A stretch of DNA of 17,546 nt from Candidatus Cloacimonadota bacterium (GTDB taxonomy: Bacteria; Cloacimonadota; Cloacimonadia; JGIOTU-2). The position numbers were made by a program, and so were the translations under genes. This document shows positions 5,827 to 15,373 of the stretch, piece by piece. Location of the stretch: the NCBI GenBank assembly GCA_030628975.1, contig DAOVPZ010000005.1:1-17546 (forward strand). The letters are read 5' to 3'. The first letter of the stretch is position 1. Every line of letters starts with the position of its first letter. A model generated the notes under the pieces. It was not told the DNA's origin. It ran no database searches and worked only from the letters and a program-made list of their open reading frames with translations.

Positions 5827-7226
5827 TTTCTGATAATTTTTGCTTTAAAAATCCCTTCACAAACCACATCACCATCTACATAAGCCTTACCCTCCATAAC
5901 AGTTATACCTACTTTAGTTTTAACAAATCTCATCCTGAATTCCAATCTATCACCAGGTACAACAATCTTTCGGAATTTAACTTTGTCTATTGAAACAAAA
6001 TAAGCTAGATTTTCTTTGGGATTCCCACATTCATTGAGTATTAAAATTCCTCCTGTTTGAGCCATTGCTTCTACTATCAATACTCCGGGCATAATAGGAT
6101 GTCCGGGAAAATGACCCTGAAAAAATGGTTCATTAGTTGAGACATTTTTAATGCCAACAATATTTTCTCCTGCGACAAATTCAGTAATTTTATCAACCAA
6201 CAAAAACGGATAACGATGAGGTAATATCCGCTTAATTGCTTCATTATCAAAAACAACATCTTTTACAGGTTTCTTCTGATATTTGGCTTTTATGATCTCA
6301 TTTTCATATAATTTTCTAATCTTTTTTATTAATTCAATATTAGTCTTATGTCCAGAACGAGCAGCAAGAATATGTCCTTTTAAGGGAATGCCAAGTAATG
6401 CAAGATCTCCAATTAAATCTACGACTTTGTGTCTTACAAACTCGTTGTAATAGCGCAAGGGTTTAGAATTGAGTATCTTTTCTTCATTCATATTCAGTTC
6501 ACCTTTATAACCAAAAAGTTTTTTCAATTCCTGAAATTCGGAGTCAGACATATCATCTTCTCCAATTACAATTGCGTTATCTAAACTACCACCTTTGATC
6601 AAACCAGCAGCTCTAAGCTGTTTTATGTCTTTAACAAAGCAAAAAGTTCTGGCAGAAGCAAATCCTTCTTCAAATTCATCTCTTAAAGATACCATAGAGG
6701 TATATTGTGGTTTAAAATTTGGATGATCAAAATCAATGAAAAAGGTAATTTTAAGTGATTCTGATGGCACGACCACAACATCAACATTATGTTCAGGCAC
6801 GGAGAATGACATAGGCTTTGTAATAGCAAGGTATTTTCGCACAGCATCTTGCTCAACTATCCCACTTTTGCGAAGTGCCTTAACAAACTCAATAGAACTT
6901 CCATCAGCAACAGGAAGTTCCTCACCATCAACTTCAACAATAATGTTATCAATTTCTAAACCTTTTATTGCAGCTAAAACATGCTCAATTGTTGAGACTT
7001 TAACTTCTTTAATACCAATATTTGTTCCTCTTTCAAGACTAAGAACATGTTTAAGATCTGCAGGAATTTCAGGTTTTTCGGGTAAGTCAATTCTGCGAAA
7101 AATGATTCCAGTATTTTCTGCTGCAGGTTTGAAAGTTACTGTGCTAATGTTACCTGAATGTAATCCAATTCCAGTATAGTAAGTTGGATTTTTTATTGTC
7201 TGCTGATTTTCAATTGTTTGAATCAT
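5823..7226 (-). CDS. lpxC-fabZ: Bifunctional LpxC deacetylase / FabZ dehydratase fusion
   Basis: One 467-aa protein carries two enzymes. Residues 1 to about 315 are LpxC, the zinc-dependent UDP-3-O-acyl-GlcNAc deacetylase and committed step of lipid A synthesis. TIEHVLAA contains Glu81 and the zinc ligand His82; RHKVVDLIGDL supplies ligands His266 and Asp270; SGHKTN contains His293; all correspond to E. coli Glu78, His79, His238, Asp242 and His265. Residues about 325-467 are FabZ, the (3R)-hydroxyacyl-ACP dehydratase of fatty-acid synthesis. It shows LPHRYPFLLVDK, then QGHFPGHPIMPGVL with catalytic His372, and EAMAQ with Glu386. All key residues are present in both halves. This fusion is an established arrangement in Bacteroidetes and relatives. 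The start overlaps the lpxD stop (ATGA), with AAAGGA as ribosome-binding site inside the end of lpxD. Confidence 0.97.
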   Translation of the reverse strand: MIQTIENQQTIKNPTYYTGIGLHSGNISTVTFKPAAENTGIIFRRIDLPEKPEIPADLKHVLSLERGTNIGIKEVKVSTIEHVLAAIKGLEIDNIIVEVDGEELPVADGSSIEFVKALRKSGIVEQDAVRKYLAITKPMSFSVPEHNVDVVVVPSESLKITFFIDFDHPNFKPQYTSMVSLRDEFEEGFASARTFCFVKDIKQLRAAGLIKGGSLDNAIVIGEDDMSDSEFQELKKLFGYKGELNMNEEKILNSKPLRYYNEFVRHKVVDLIGDLALLGIPLKGHILAARSGHKTNIELIKKIRKLYENEIIKAKYQKKPVKDVVFDNEAIKRILPHRYPFLLVDKITEFVAGENIVGIKNVSTNEPFFQGHFPGHPIMPGVLIVEAMAQTGGILILNECGNPKENLAYFVSIDKVKFRKIVVPGDRLEFRMRFVKTKVGITVMEGKAYVDGDVVCEGIFKAKIIRK

Positions 7227-8266
7227 TTTTTATCCTTTTTCATTAATTTGTGAAAATATTTTCTCATCTCTGGTAATTCACGCATTGACATAAGAATTTT
7301 CCGTTGTAACTTCATGTCAGTAGCAGGATATCCAAAAACAACTTTTCCATCATCAATATTTTTTGACACACCAGATTGAGCTGCAATAGTTACTTTTTTG
7401 CCAACCTTGATATGATCTGCAATACCCACCTGTCCTGCTAAGATCGAATTATCCCCTATCTCTGAACTTCCTGCAATACCAACCTGAGCACAAAGAATAG
7501 CATTTTCTCCAATTATATCATTATGAGCAATTTGAACTAAATTATCAATCTTGGTACCTTTTTTAATAATTGTATTTCCTAATGTGCCTCTATCAATAGT
7601 AACATTAGCACCAATTTCAACTTCATCCTCAATAATTACTCCACCAATCTGCGGAATTTTTTGATGTTTTTTCCCATCCCATAAATAACCAAAACCATCT
7701 GAACCTATTATACTACCGGAATGGATTTGAACATTTTTTCCAATTATCGTTTCTGGATAAATAACTACATTGGGAAAAAGATGAGACCCTTTACCAATCT
7801 GTGAATTTTTCTTTATTACTGTATTAGCATCAATCTCTACTCTATCACCTAATCTTACACCCTGTTCTAAAACAACATTAGAAGAAATATTTATATTTTC
7901 AGGTAGAACCACTGAAGAAGCGATAATAGCACTTGGATGTACTTTTTTACCAGATACTGATTCAGTCTCTTTTTCTAAAAGAAATGAGACAATTCTTAAA
8001 AATGATAGATATGGCTTTTCACAAAGGATATAATTTCTTTGGGGAATTTTGGAAAGGTCTTCATCTTTAGGTATGATTAAAACACCAGCTTTTGAATTAA
8101 GAAAAGAATCAAAAAACTTTCTATCTTGAAAAAATGCTATAGAAGAATTATCTGCCTGTTCTAAAGATGCTGCAGAATTAATGATTGAATCATTAACTTT
8201 AATAAGTTTACCTTGAGCAATTCTCTCAGCTTGTGCAAAATTGATTGAATTCTTGAAAATTTTCAT
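7223..8266 (-). CDS. lpxD: UDP-3-O-acylglucosamine N-acyltransferase LpxD
   Basis: LpxD is the third lipid A enzyme; it transfers a second 3-hydroxyacyl chain from acyl-ACP to the free amino group made by LpxC, giving UDP-2,3-diacylglucosamine. It has 347 residues, the usual length (E. coli 341). Residues 1 to about 105 are the N-terminal uridine-binding domain (AASLEQADNSSIAFFQDRKF). From HPSAIIASS (110 onward) a left-handed beta-helix of hexapeptide repeats runs to about 320. Recognisable LpxD motifs are GSDGFGYLWDGKKHQKIPQIGG (188-209), ANVTIDRG and DNLVQIAHN, where His248 matches the catalytic His239 of E. coli. The C-terminal helix is MKLQRKILMSMRELPEMRKY. Its ATG shares one base with the stop of the skp-like gene (TAATG), so the two are translationally coupled. 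Confidence 0.97.
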   Translation of the reverse strand: MKIFKNSINFAQAERIAQGKLIKVNDSIINSAASLEQADNSSIAFFQDRKFFDSFLNSKAGVLIIPKDEDLSKIPQRNYILCEKPYLSFLRIVSFLLEKETESVSGKKVHPSAIIASSVVLPENINISSNVVLEQGVRLGDRVEIDANTVIKKNSQIGKGSHLFPNVVIYPETIIGKNVQIHSGSIIGSDGFGYLWDGKKHQKIPQIGGVIIEDEVEIGANVTIDRGTLGNTIIKKGTKIDNLVQIAHNDIIGENAILCAQVGIAGSSEIGDNSILAGQVGIADHIKVGKKVTIAAQSGVSKNIDDGKVVFGYPATDMKLQRKILMSMRELPEMRKYFHKLMKKDKK

Positions 8267-8781
8267 TATTCAGTGGTTTCATTTAATCTCTGTAAAACCA
8301 AATCTGTTATGTCCATTTCTTCATCTTTTGCATATACAATAAGTCCTTGCTGGGAATCCAAAACTAAATCAAAACCCTTTTCTTCTGCAACAGCATTAAT
8401 GATTGCAACAATTTTCTCACTAATAGGTTTCATTAATTCAAGTTGTCTTTTCACAGCTCTGTCTCGTATTTCAGTACTTAATGTGATATATTCGTTCTCT
8501 TTCTTTTCAATGAGGGCTAATTTTTCCTCTTTTCTTTGCTCTGTAACAATTGGGGGAAGATTTTCATACTCTTTTTTGAGTCGTTCAATTTCTTTATTTT
8601 TCTCATCCAATTCTATCATCCACTCATCTACTTCTTGATTAAACTGTTGTTCAACCTCTTTTTTTTCAGAAAATTCATTATATACATAGTCAACATCTAA
8701 ATACCCTATCTTAATATCTCCTGCACTTAATATAGTTGTTGCAAGAAAAATAACAGTAAGACATAAACTTATTCTTTTCAC
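8266..8781 (-). CDS. skp: Skp/OmpH-family periplasmic chaperone
   Basis: The Skp (OmpH, HlpA) family comprises trimeric, tentacle-like periplasmic chaperones that hold unfolded outer-membrane proteins on their way to BamA. This protein has 171 residues. A signal peptide covers residues 1-20 (MKRISLC, a hydrophobic stretch, then LSA before GD). The small beta body is split between the N-terminus (IKIGYLDVDYVYNEF) and the C-terminus (GFDLVLDSQQGLIVYA, then MDITDLVLQRLN). Between them lie long charged coiled-coil helices (about 36-115, rich in Glu and Lys). The start codon is GTG at 8779-8781, preceded by AGGAG with about 7 nt spacing; no ATG is available nearby. The position between bamA and lpxD is the classic one. 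The stop overlaps the lpxD start by one base. Confidence 0.92.
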   Translation of the reverse strand: MKRISLCLTVIFLATTILSAGDIKIGYLDVDYVYNEFSEKKEVEQQFNQEVDEWMIELDEKNKEIERLKKEYENLPPIVTEQRKEEKLALIEKKENEYITLSTEIRDRAVKRQLELMKPISEKIVAIINAVAEEKGFDLVLDSQQGLIVYAKDEEMDITDLVLQRLNETTE

Positions 8782-8861
8782 TTTAAGCTCCTTTTTTGTT
8801 TTAATAGTTTTATAAATTATTAACTTTCATATTTTTTGGTAAGAATAAAAATTTATACTCT

Positions 8862-11105
8862 TTAAAAAGTGGTACCAAATTGAAAATGAGTTTGCCATTT
8901 ATCCTTAGTTTCTTTATCAAAACCATAAGCGTAATCAAATCCGAGCAATCCCATAGGTGTCATTATTCTTACACCAATACCAGCACCTTTTTTCAATCCT
9001 TGAACATTCATCTCTGAAAGATAATTATAGGAATTTCCAGCATCCAGAAATAGCACACCTATTACCTGATCTCCAGAGATTGGAAAAGTAATTTCAGATG
9101 AGCAGATTAATTCAGCTCTCCCACCACCTAATGAAGGAACTACACTTCTATCAGTATATCCTCTTATACCATCAGGACCGGTTCCACCTGGATAAAATCG
9201 TTCATCTGGTGGCACATTATCGGATTTGCCAAATCCATTTACATAACCAAATCTCCATTTCATTCCTAAAGCAACTTTCCAGAAAAGCCTTAAATACCAG
9301 TTAGTTTGAATAATTTCTTTATAATAATTCTCGCTACCTCCTATTGGACCACCAGATAATTCAGTAAATAATCTTATAAGTGCTCCAGCACTTGGACGAA
9401 AAACATTATCTCTTCCATCCCTTTCTAAAGTAACAAAAATATTGCTTGTTAATTTTGAACCTTGATCAACCAATTTCCGAAGGTCGTTTGAAATCTCATC
9501 TTCAGGATCAATAATATTATACTTTTTCTGAGTAAGTGAGTATCCACAAGTCACTCTTGAATAGTCAATCCAAGGGATCATAGTACCAACACGAATCCCA
9601 CCTCCAGTTCGATAAATTATATAATTCCAGTCCTCCCATCTTCTCTTGGTGTGATATACATCAAAACCTAGTAGAGTATTTGTATCAAATAAATATGGAT
9701 TTGTAAAACTTATATCATAGTTTTGCTTGATTCCGCTAAATTCCCACTGAATACCAATTCGCCATGCATTTCCAAATACATTATTATGAGCAAGTGAAAT
9801 AAATCCAACAAATTTATCTCTTTGATCAAAACTCACTCCACCATTCGCTGTACCTGATTCCTTATCCTCTACTAGGAATATAAGGTCAATATCACCTTCA
9901 TCATTAATTGGTTGGTAATCCAATCCGATATTGGGTTCAAAAAATCCCAAATTATAGATATTTCTTTGACTCTGCATTAATAAGGATTGTCGAAAATAAT
10001 CACCTGGAATAATAGCAAGTTGTCTTCTTATAACCTTTTCTTTTGTTTTTTTATTTCCTTTTATATAAATTTGACGAACTCTTGCACGAGTATTTTCAGA
10101 AATATTAACAATTATATTAATGTATTCACCCTCTCTTTGTATATCCTGTCTAACAGCAGAATAAATATATCCTTCTTCATAATACAAAGAGTGGACTAAA
10201 TTAAGTTTATTATTAAATTCTTCTTGGTTAAAAATTTCATCTGGTTTAATTTTAAGTTGATTTTGAATGACTTCATCACTGAATCTGTAATTCCCCTCAA
10301 CCGTAACAGAACCAATTTTGTATTGATTCCCTTCATAAACTTCAATATCAAGAATAAGATTTCCTTCATCATCATATTCAGATTTCCAATCAACAACTGT
10401 CGCATCAATAAATCCCCGTGTATGATAATAATCTTTAACTCTTTGAATATCTTCTTCAAACTTTTCCAAATTAAATTCACCTGACCGCAAGAAACTACGG
10501 GGCTTTGTTTTCAAAACCTTTCTGAGTTTCTTGTCTTTAATTTGACTATTTCCAACAAATATTATCTCTTTTATAGTTACTTTTTGACCCTCATTAATTG
10601 TAATTGTTAATCCAATTTTGTTTGATTGTAATTGCTGTTCTTCAAAGCTTACAGATGCTAATCTGTAACCCTTGTCATAATATAAGGAGAGAATACGATT
10701 TCTCGTTTCAAACTTCCTTTGGTCAGACCAGTAATCTCCTTTTACAATATTTATCTCAGTTCTAATAGTTTCTTTCTTGATTTTTTTATTACCAGTTATT
10801 AGTACTTCTTGAATAATTGGATATTCAACAACCTTGATAATAATTTCAACCCCTTTTTCTGAATCAATCTTATTTATATCAATTTTCTCAAAAAGACCCA
10901 ATTTGTATATATTTCTTATTGCTTTAGAAACATTTTCAGGAAAGTAAATATCACCTGGAGCTAATCCAGAAGTAGATTCAATTAGTTTTGTATTTACATT
11001 GATATTTCCAAATACAGAAATACCACTAATATATTCATAATCTTGAGCTGCAAAACATACTGTAAATAAAACAAAAAATACTAAGATTAAAAATATTATT
11101 TTCAT
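8862..11105 (-). CDS. bamA: Outer-membrane protein assembly factor BamA (Omp85)
   Basis: BamA is the essential insertase that folds beta-barrel proteins into the outer membrane. The 747-aa protein starts with a signal peptide (1-19, MKIIFLILVFF to VCFA) followed by five POTRA domains at roughly 25-94, 97-173, 176-258, 263-337 and 342-414. The repeated signatures VLITGNKKIKKETIR, IIFVGNSQIKDKKLR, VTVEGNYRFSDEVI and IYIKGNKKTKEKVIR mark the starts of POTRA 2-5. Residues about 418-747 are the 16-strand barrel. The loop-6 motif IRGY (647-650, Arg648) replaces the canonical VRGF, and the last residue is Phe, as in substrates of the Bam machinery. The 80-nt gap to the skp-like gene holds no visible terminator or clear promoter, so co-transcription is likely. 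Its own ribosome-binding site is poor (GAAAG, far from the ATG). Confidence 0.96.
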   Translation of the reverse strand: MKIIFLILVFFVLFTVCFAAQDYEYISGISVFGNINVNTKLIESTSGLAPGDIYFPENVSKAIRNIYKLGLFEKIDINKIDSEKGVEIIIKVVEYPIIQEVLITGNKKIKKETIRTEINIVKGDYWSDQRKFETRNRILSLYYDKGYRLASVSFEEQQLQSNKIGLTITINEGQKVTIKEIIFVGNSQIKDKKLRKVLKTKPRSFLRSGEFNLEKFEEDIQRVKDYYHTRGFIDATVVDWKSEYDDEGNLILDIEVYEGNQYKIGSVTVEGNYRFSDEVIQNQLKIKPDEIFNQEEFNNKLNLVHSLYYEEGYIYSAVRQDIQREGEYINIIVNISENTRARVRQIYIKGNKKTKEKVIRRQLAIIPGDYFRQSLLMQSQRNIYNLGFFEPNIGLDYQPINDEGDIDLIFLVEDKESGTANGGVSFDQRDKFVGFISLAHNNVFGNAWRIGIQWEFSGIKQNYDISFTNPYLFDTNTLLGFDVYHTKRRWEDWNYIIYRTGGGIRVGTMIPWIDYSRVTCGYSLTQKKYNIIDPEDEISNDLRKLVDQGSKLTSNIFVTLERDGRDNVFRPSAGALIRLFTELSGGPIGGSENYYKEIIQTNWYLRLFWKVALGMKWRFGYVNGFGKSDNVPPDERFYPGGTGPDGIRGYTDRSVVPSLGGGRAELICSSEITFPISGDQVIGVLFLDAGNSYNYLSEMNVQGLKKGAGIGVRIMTPMGLLGFDYAYGFDKETKDKWQTHFQFGTTF

Positions 11106-11153
11106 ATTATCATTACTTTCAAACTTATTTTTATATTTATAGCTAAATATTTC

Positions 11154-11169
11154 CTTATAAATTTATAAG
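11154..11169. repeat. Perfect 16-bp palindrome upstream of bamA
   Basis: CTTATAAATTTATAAG is its own reverse complement and lies 49 bp upstream of the bamA start, in the 113-bp gap after the tamB-like gene. It could be an operator or part of an AT-rich promoter, since it contains TATAAA on either strand. A chance palindrome in such AT-rich DNA is also possible. The rest of the gap shows no convincing terminator. Confidence 0.4.
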
Positions 11170-11218
11170 TAAATTTTTTTAATCAATTAACTTAATTGTC
11201 AATTTTTGTTTAATTAAT

Positions 11219-14200
11219 TTAAAAATTAATAGCACTTTCAAGTGAGATTCTTTGTATCTCTTCTTTTTTTATTGGAGAAAATCTATACATATATTTTAGA
11301 TTAAAATTATAAGGCAACTCATATCTAAAAGTAATTTCATGTTGCACCCCAATTTTGATTGTCTGGCTGGAAGTAAGTTCCTTTTGAAGTAATGCTTCAT
11401 AATTGACATACCAATTAGGAGTTATATATTTCCCCATTGTAACTGATAGATCCTCAAGGATAATTTCTTTACTCAATTCAGAAATCTTATCTAACTGTGA
11501 TTCATTTTGAGTTTCCGGAATAAAATTTTCTTCTGATATTATCAAACCACTTTTTTGCATAATATTTCCCATAAAACCAGTTTTTAATCTGAAAAAATCC
11601 AAGCCTAAAAATTGTCGTATAGTACTTTCCACTGGTATTAATACAGGACTTACTAATAGATTTCCAAGTTTATCACTTGCAATTTTAATCGCTTTCTCGC
11701 GATATAATTTACTCCTTTCCTCTTCGGTTAGTTCTCCAATATTTTTTCCATAATGAAGTTTAGATAAGATACTTAACATTGTTTCATCTTGGGGTTTATC
11801 ACTGTGGAGTTTGATTCTATAATTACCATAATTAGTGGTATGAATACCTTGTCCAATTCTATCCTTTTCAGGAGATGTTAAATTTAAATATATAGTTGAA
11901 CCATCTAGGGTTTTCTTTTGAAAATTAGCATTGATTTGAATTTTTTTATCAAATTTACTTTTCTTTATCTCAACATTATCGACCTTAAATGTTTCACCAA
12001 ATAATTGCATCTCACCGCGATGTGAATGAAGATCAAAGAAAATTTCAGTTTTATCATTTTCTGGATTTGTACGAAAACTGATAAAATCATCATGATCAAT
12101 ATATAATCTCAATGGAGTGTAGATATACCATATATTTTTTTTGAAAACTAAATCAAAATCAAAATGAATAGGCATTTCAGAATCAAATAAGCCTGAATCA
12201 ATTTTTCCAGGCGGTTTTATACCTTTTCCATTGGTAAGCAGAATTTTTCCAGAGAATTTGAATGTATCGTCTTCTTTATAGATTCTAAAGAATTCATCTT
12301 CAAAACCTTTCAATTGTAAGTCAACCAAAGCTTTTTCTGTCATATATTCAAGAATATGAATTGAAACTCCTTTTTCATCGGTTGTCAAGAAAATAGTTCC
12401 TAAATTAAGGTCACCAATATTAATATCTCTTGTTTCGTCTTCAAAATCATTTGATATAAATAATTTTCCTTTACCAATTTGTACTGAACCATCTAATTTA
12501 TCAATGCGATTCTCTGACAGTTCTGCGTAAAAATTTATTTTTCTTAACCTTTCTGGTTGTCCTTTTATTTGCATCCCTCCTTTTTTAATTATCACTTCTC
12601 CTGATTTCAATACTGTGTTCTTATCTTCAGTTGCTAAGATAAAATGCAGTTTTGTTTTACTTGAAGCTTGTTTAATATCATCAATATATTCAGAAATTAT
12701 TGAGAGAAAGTCTCCATTTGCAGATATAATAATTTCATCCGGTTTATCATAAAACTGCTTTTTGAAAAAATTATAGCTATAGCTTCCTTTGACTTCAGCG
12801 GTGTATCGTTTTGTTTGAACAATTTCAAAATTATTTATATAAAAAATTTCATTATCCTGAAAAAATTGAGCAGATAAAGTATCATACTTTGTTGAAAATA
12901 TCTTACCATCTCTTAAGTTTATGTTGCAAATAAGCCTTGGATTTTGTGGTGTTCCTATGGCATATATTTCATAATCTCCAATTCCATAAATAGGTACATT
13001 TAATAGGTCATTATGAATATTAACATTATTTCCCTTACCATATAGAGTAAAAAGATTTCTCTCATTTAAAGAGAATTTTGCATAACCATCAAATATATCT
13101 TTTTGATTATTAGATATTTTGATTTTATTAAAATTGAATGTCGTATCTTTAATGTCAAATGATAAATATGCATCTAATGGGTTAATTTTATCATCAAATA
13201 AAAGACCATCAATCTGTATATTACCAAAAATAGGAATATCCTCATCACTCGCAAATTTTACTTTCCCATTAATATTGCCAAAAATCTCTTGGGTTTCATC
13301 TGAAAAAGATAATATATTATATAATTTATTAACAGAAAGATTTGTTAATTTCATCAAGCCCTTATAATAAATAGGATCTTTATTTATAATTGGTAAGGTA
13401 AATTTCCCGGAAAGTAAAAGGGCATCATCGATGGAAAAGTTCTTTAAGAAAATTGAATCTACATGAGTTTTTGCAGTGCAATTTATTGTATATTTTTTAT
13501 CACGAATATATAAATTATCAGAATACAGATTGATCATTCCTTTGCTATCTTCACTTTTTATAGGTAAATTCCCCGACAGAATAATATTACCATTTATAAG
13601 GCTATATGGACTTTCTAGGAAATATAAAAATCCTTTCCAATCTATTTTTTCTGAATTAATTGAAATATTTATATCTGAAGTTACATTTGGCTTAAACTCA
13701 TTTAACCATTTATATTTCACACTACATAATTCATTTAGTGATAGGTTATTACTCTTTAGGTTTATGGAAAATTCAGGTGATATAAGCAAATTATTTCCTT
13801 GACCAGATAATATGATTGATTCATCAATATTTCTCAAAGTAAATGTTAATTTATTATCAATTAATTCTACCTTACCTACAAAATGATTTAAGTCAATAGG
13901 CTGATTAGATAATTCAAGTTCAGAAATATCTATTGAAACACCCGGATTTTGAATATTTCCAGAAACTTGTGCAATCACATCTCCTTCAAATTCAAGATTT
14001 TTCAATGGATATCGAAATCGGTCTGATGATAACTTTATATTAATCTCGGAATCTTTAAAATTCTTCTTATTTATGGTAATGTTTCCAAAGAAATTCACAG
14101 GGTTGTTTTCAATTATGAATTTACCAGAATGAAAATCAATTATATCATTTTGATATGAAAAATTTCCATACAAATTCTTAACATTTTGAGAATAGATTTC

Positions 14201-15247
14201 CATTGATGGACTTTGAAAGTTTAATTCAATTCTATAATTACGAAGTTTATCTTTTATTTTCCCTTCAAACGCTAAAACACCATTTATTTTTGAATTAAAT
14301 TTTCCAATATCAAAACCTTTAGAACGAATTTTCAAATTAAATTCTGGGTCCTTTGTAAGATAGTTAATTATACTGCCAGATACAAAACCATTATAATCTT
14401 GCCAATTGATTATAGCATCACTATCAATAAATAATTCATTTTCATACAATTTGCATTTGATATCTTTTACAAAAATTTGTTGCTTTTCATTTTCAATAAG
14501 AAGAGAATCTATTGAAAGTATTCCTTCGTCAACCCTACTATCTTTTATGGGTAAATTCAAATTAACTTTTCCATTCTGAATTGTAAACTGATTAATTATA
14601 ATTTGTGGTATTTCGAAATCAGTCAAGATAATATTAAAATCAGAGCAATCCTTTTCATAAACTCCAGATATATTGATTTTTCCTTTGTCATTAGGATGTT
14701 CTGCTGAGAAATCAATTTTCCACTGTCCACCATCTTTTTCTAACTTAAATTCGACACAAGTTAATACTTCGTTGAAAGAAAGCTCTTCTTCACTTATCAG
14801 ATTAAAATTTCCATTAATTATTGAAACATATGAAAGTTTTCTTAAAATACTCTCAATTTCATTAATATTGATTACTTTGCCAATTTTTTTAGGTTGAAAA
14901 TTATACGACAATGTTGGTGAAAAGCAACTGATTTTCTTTATAGCTTTAGTTATATTAAATCGTTTAATTACTAGATTCCAAAATTTATATTCAAAATATA
15001 ATTGTTTTGCAGAAAAATTATATTTATTTTTAATATTATGTATCTTAATATCTGAAATTTGTATGAATTTAGTGGTAAAATTAAATCCTTTAAAGTCAAT
15101 ATCAGCATTTAATTTTGAACCCAGTCTTTCAGTAAGAATTTTTGCTACACTTGCTTTAACATCAACGAAACGCAAAACCACAAAGAATAACAGATTAATT
15201 AGTAAAAGAATTGCAACAACAATTATTAGCCATTTACGTTTTCGCAT
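11219..15247 (-). CDS. tamB: TamB-family (AsmA-like, DUF490) envelope transport protein
   Basis: TamB-type proteins are anchored in the inner membrane and span the periplasm as a long beta-helical groove. They assist assembly of some outer-membrane proteins and are implicated in moving phospholipids to the outer membrane. This one has 1342 residues (E. coli TamB 1259). One N-terminal membrane anchor is at about 6-28 (WLIIVVAILLLINLLFFVVL), followed by an AsmA-like start (LGSKLNADIDFKGFNF). A very long beta-strand-rich middle follows, with repeated patterns such as INGNFNLIS, LSGNLPI, ISGVYEK and VKGSYSY. The C-terminal ~350 residues fit the DUF490/TamB domain: LHSDKPQDETMLSILS, LLVSPVLIPVESTIRQFLGLDFFRLKTG, MGKYITPNWYVNYE, and a final Phe. 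The ATG at 15247 has only a weak purine-rich site upstream. Identity of the family is firm; the exact role here is inferred from its place next to bamA. Confidence 0.88.
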   Translation of the reverse strand: MRKRKWLIIVVAILLLINLLFFVVLRFVDVKASVAKILTERLGSKLNADIDFKGFNFTTKFIQISDIKIHNIKNKYNFSAKQLYFEYKFWNLVIKRFNITKAIKKISCFSPTLSYNFQPKKIGKVININEIESILRKLSYVSIINGNFNLISEEELSFNEVLTCVEFKLEKDGGQWKIDFSAEHPNDKGKINISGVYEKDCSDFNIILTDFEIPQIIINQFTIQNGKVNLNLPIKDSRVDEGILSIDSLLIENEKQQIFVKDIKCKLYENELFIDSDAIINWQDYNGFVSGSIINYLTKDPEFNLKIRSKGFDIGKFNSKINGVLAFEGKIKDKLRNYRIELNFQSPSMEIYSQNVKNLYGNFSYQNDIIDFHSGKFIIENNPVNFFGNITINKKNFKDSEINIKLSSDRFRYPLKNLEFEGDVIAQVSGNIQNPGVSIDISELELSNQPIDLNHFVGKVELIDNKLTFTLRNIDESIILSGQGNNLLISPEFSINLKSNNLSLNELCSVKYKWLNEFKPNVTSDINISINSEKIDWKGFLYFLESPYSLINGNIILSGNLPIKSEDSKGMINLYSDNLYIRDKKYTINCTAKTHVDSIFLKNFSIDDALLLSGKFTLPIINKDPIYYKGLMKLTNLSVNKLYNILSFSDETQEIFGNINGKVKFASDEDIPIFGNIQIDGLLFDDKINPLDAYLSFDIKDTTFNFNKIKISNNQKDIFDGYAKFSLNERNLFTLYGKGNNVNIHNDLLNVPIYGIGDYEIYAIGTPQNPRLICNINLRDGKIFSTKYDTLSAQFFQDNEIFYINNFEIVQTKRYTAEVKGSYSYNFFKKQFYDKPDEIIISANGDFLSIISEYIDDIKQASSKTKLHFILATEDKNTVLKSGEVIIKKGGMQIKGQPERLRKINFYAELSENRIDKLDGSVQIGKGKLFISNDFEDETRDINIGDLNLGTIFLTTDEKGVSIHILEYMTEKALVDLQLKGFEDEFFRIYKEDDTFKFSGKILLTNGKGIKPPGKIDSGLFDSEMPIHFDFDLVFKKNIWYIYTPLRLYIDHDDFISFRTNPENDKTEIFFDLHSHRGEMQLFGETFKVDNVEIKKSKFDKKIQINANFQKKTLDGSTIYLNLTSPEKDRIGQGIHTTNYGNYRIKLHSDKPQDETMLSILSKLHYGKNIGELTEEERSKLYREKAIKIASDKLGNLLVSPVLIPVESTIRQFLGLDFFRLKTGFMGNIMQKSGLIISEENFIPETQNESQLDKISELSKEIILEDLSVTMGKYITPNWYVNYEALLQKELTSSQTIKIGVQHEITFRYELPYNFNLKYMYRFSPIKKEEIQRISLESAINF

Positions 15248-15293
15248 CTTAAAATCTTCTTATAATTTGAAACTTTGTCTCTCGCTAAATTAA

Positions 15294-15313
15294 TTACTTT
15301 TAATAAAAAGTAA
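15294..15313. repeat. 8-bp inverted repeat in the lolD-tamB gap
   Basis: TTACTTTT (15294-15301) and AAAAGTAA (15306-15313) form a perfect 8-bp inverted repeat around a 4-nt AATA loop, 47 bp upstream of the tamB-like ATG. With one GC pair it is a weak hairpin without a following T run on the minus strand, so it is a poor terminator; it could be a regulatory site or chance. Otherwise this 126-bp gap holds nothing I can name. Confidence 0.3.
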
Positions 15314-15373
15314 CCATCTTTTTACCTATATATTGATAAGTTTCAGGTTTTTGACGAAATGTAATGAACCTGG

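Noticed and set aside
11197..11202. TTGACA (minus strand) as a -35 box for bamA
   Set aside because: No acceptable -10 hexamer lies 16-19 nt downstream; TATAAA is about 29 nt away.
15344..15372. CAGGTT / AACCTG hairpin just after lolD
   Set aside because: Only 6 bp with a 17-nt loop, and no T run follows on the minus strand, so it does not qualify as a terminator.
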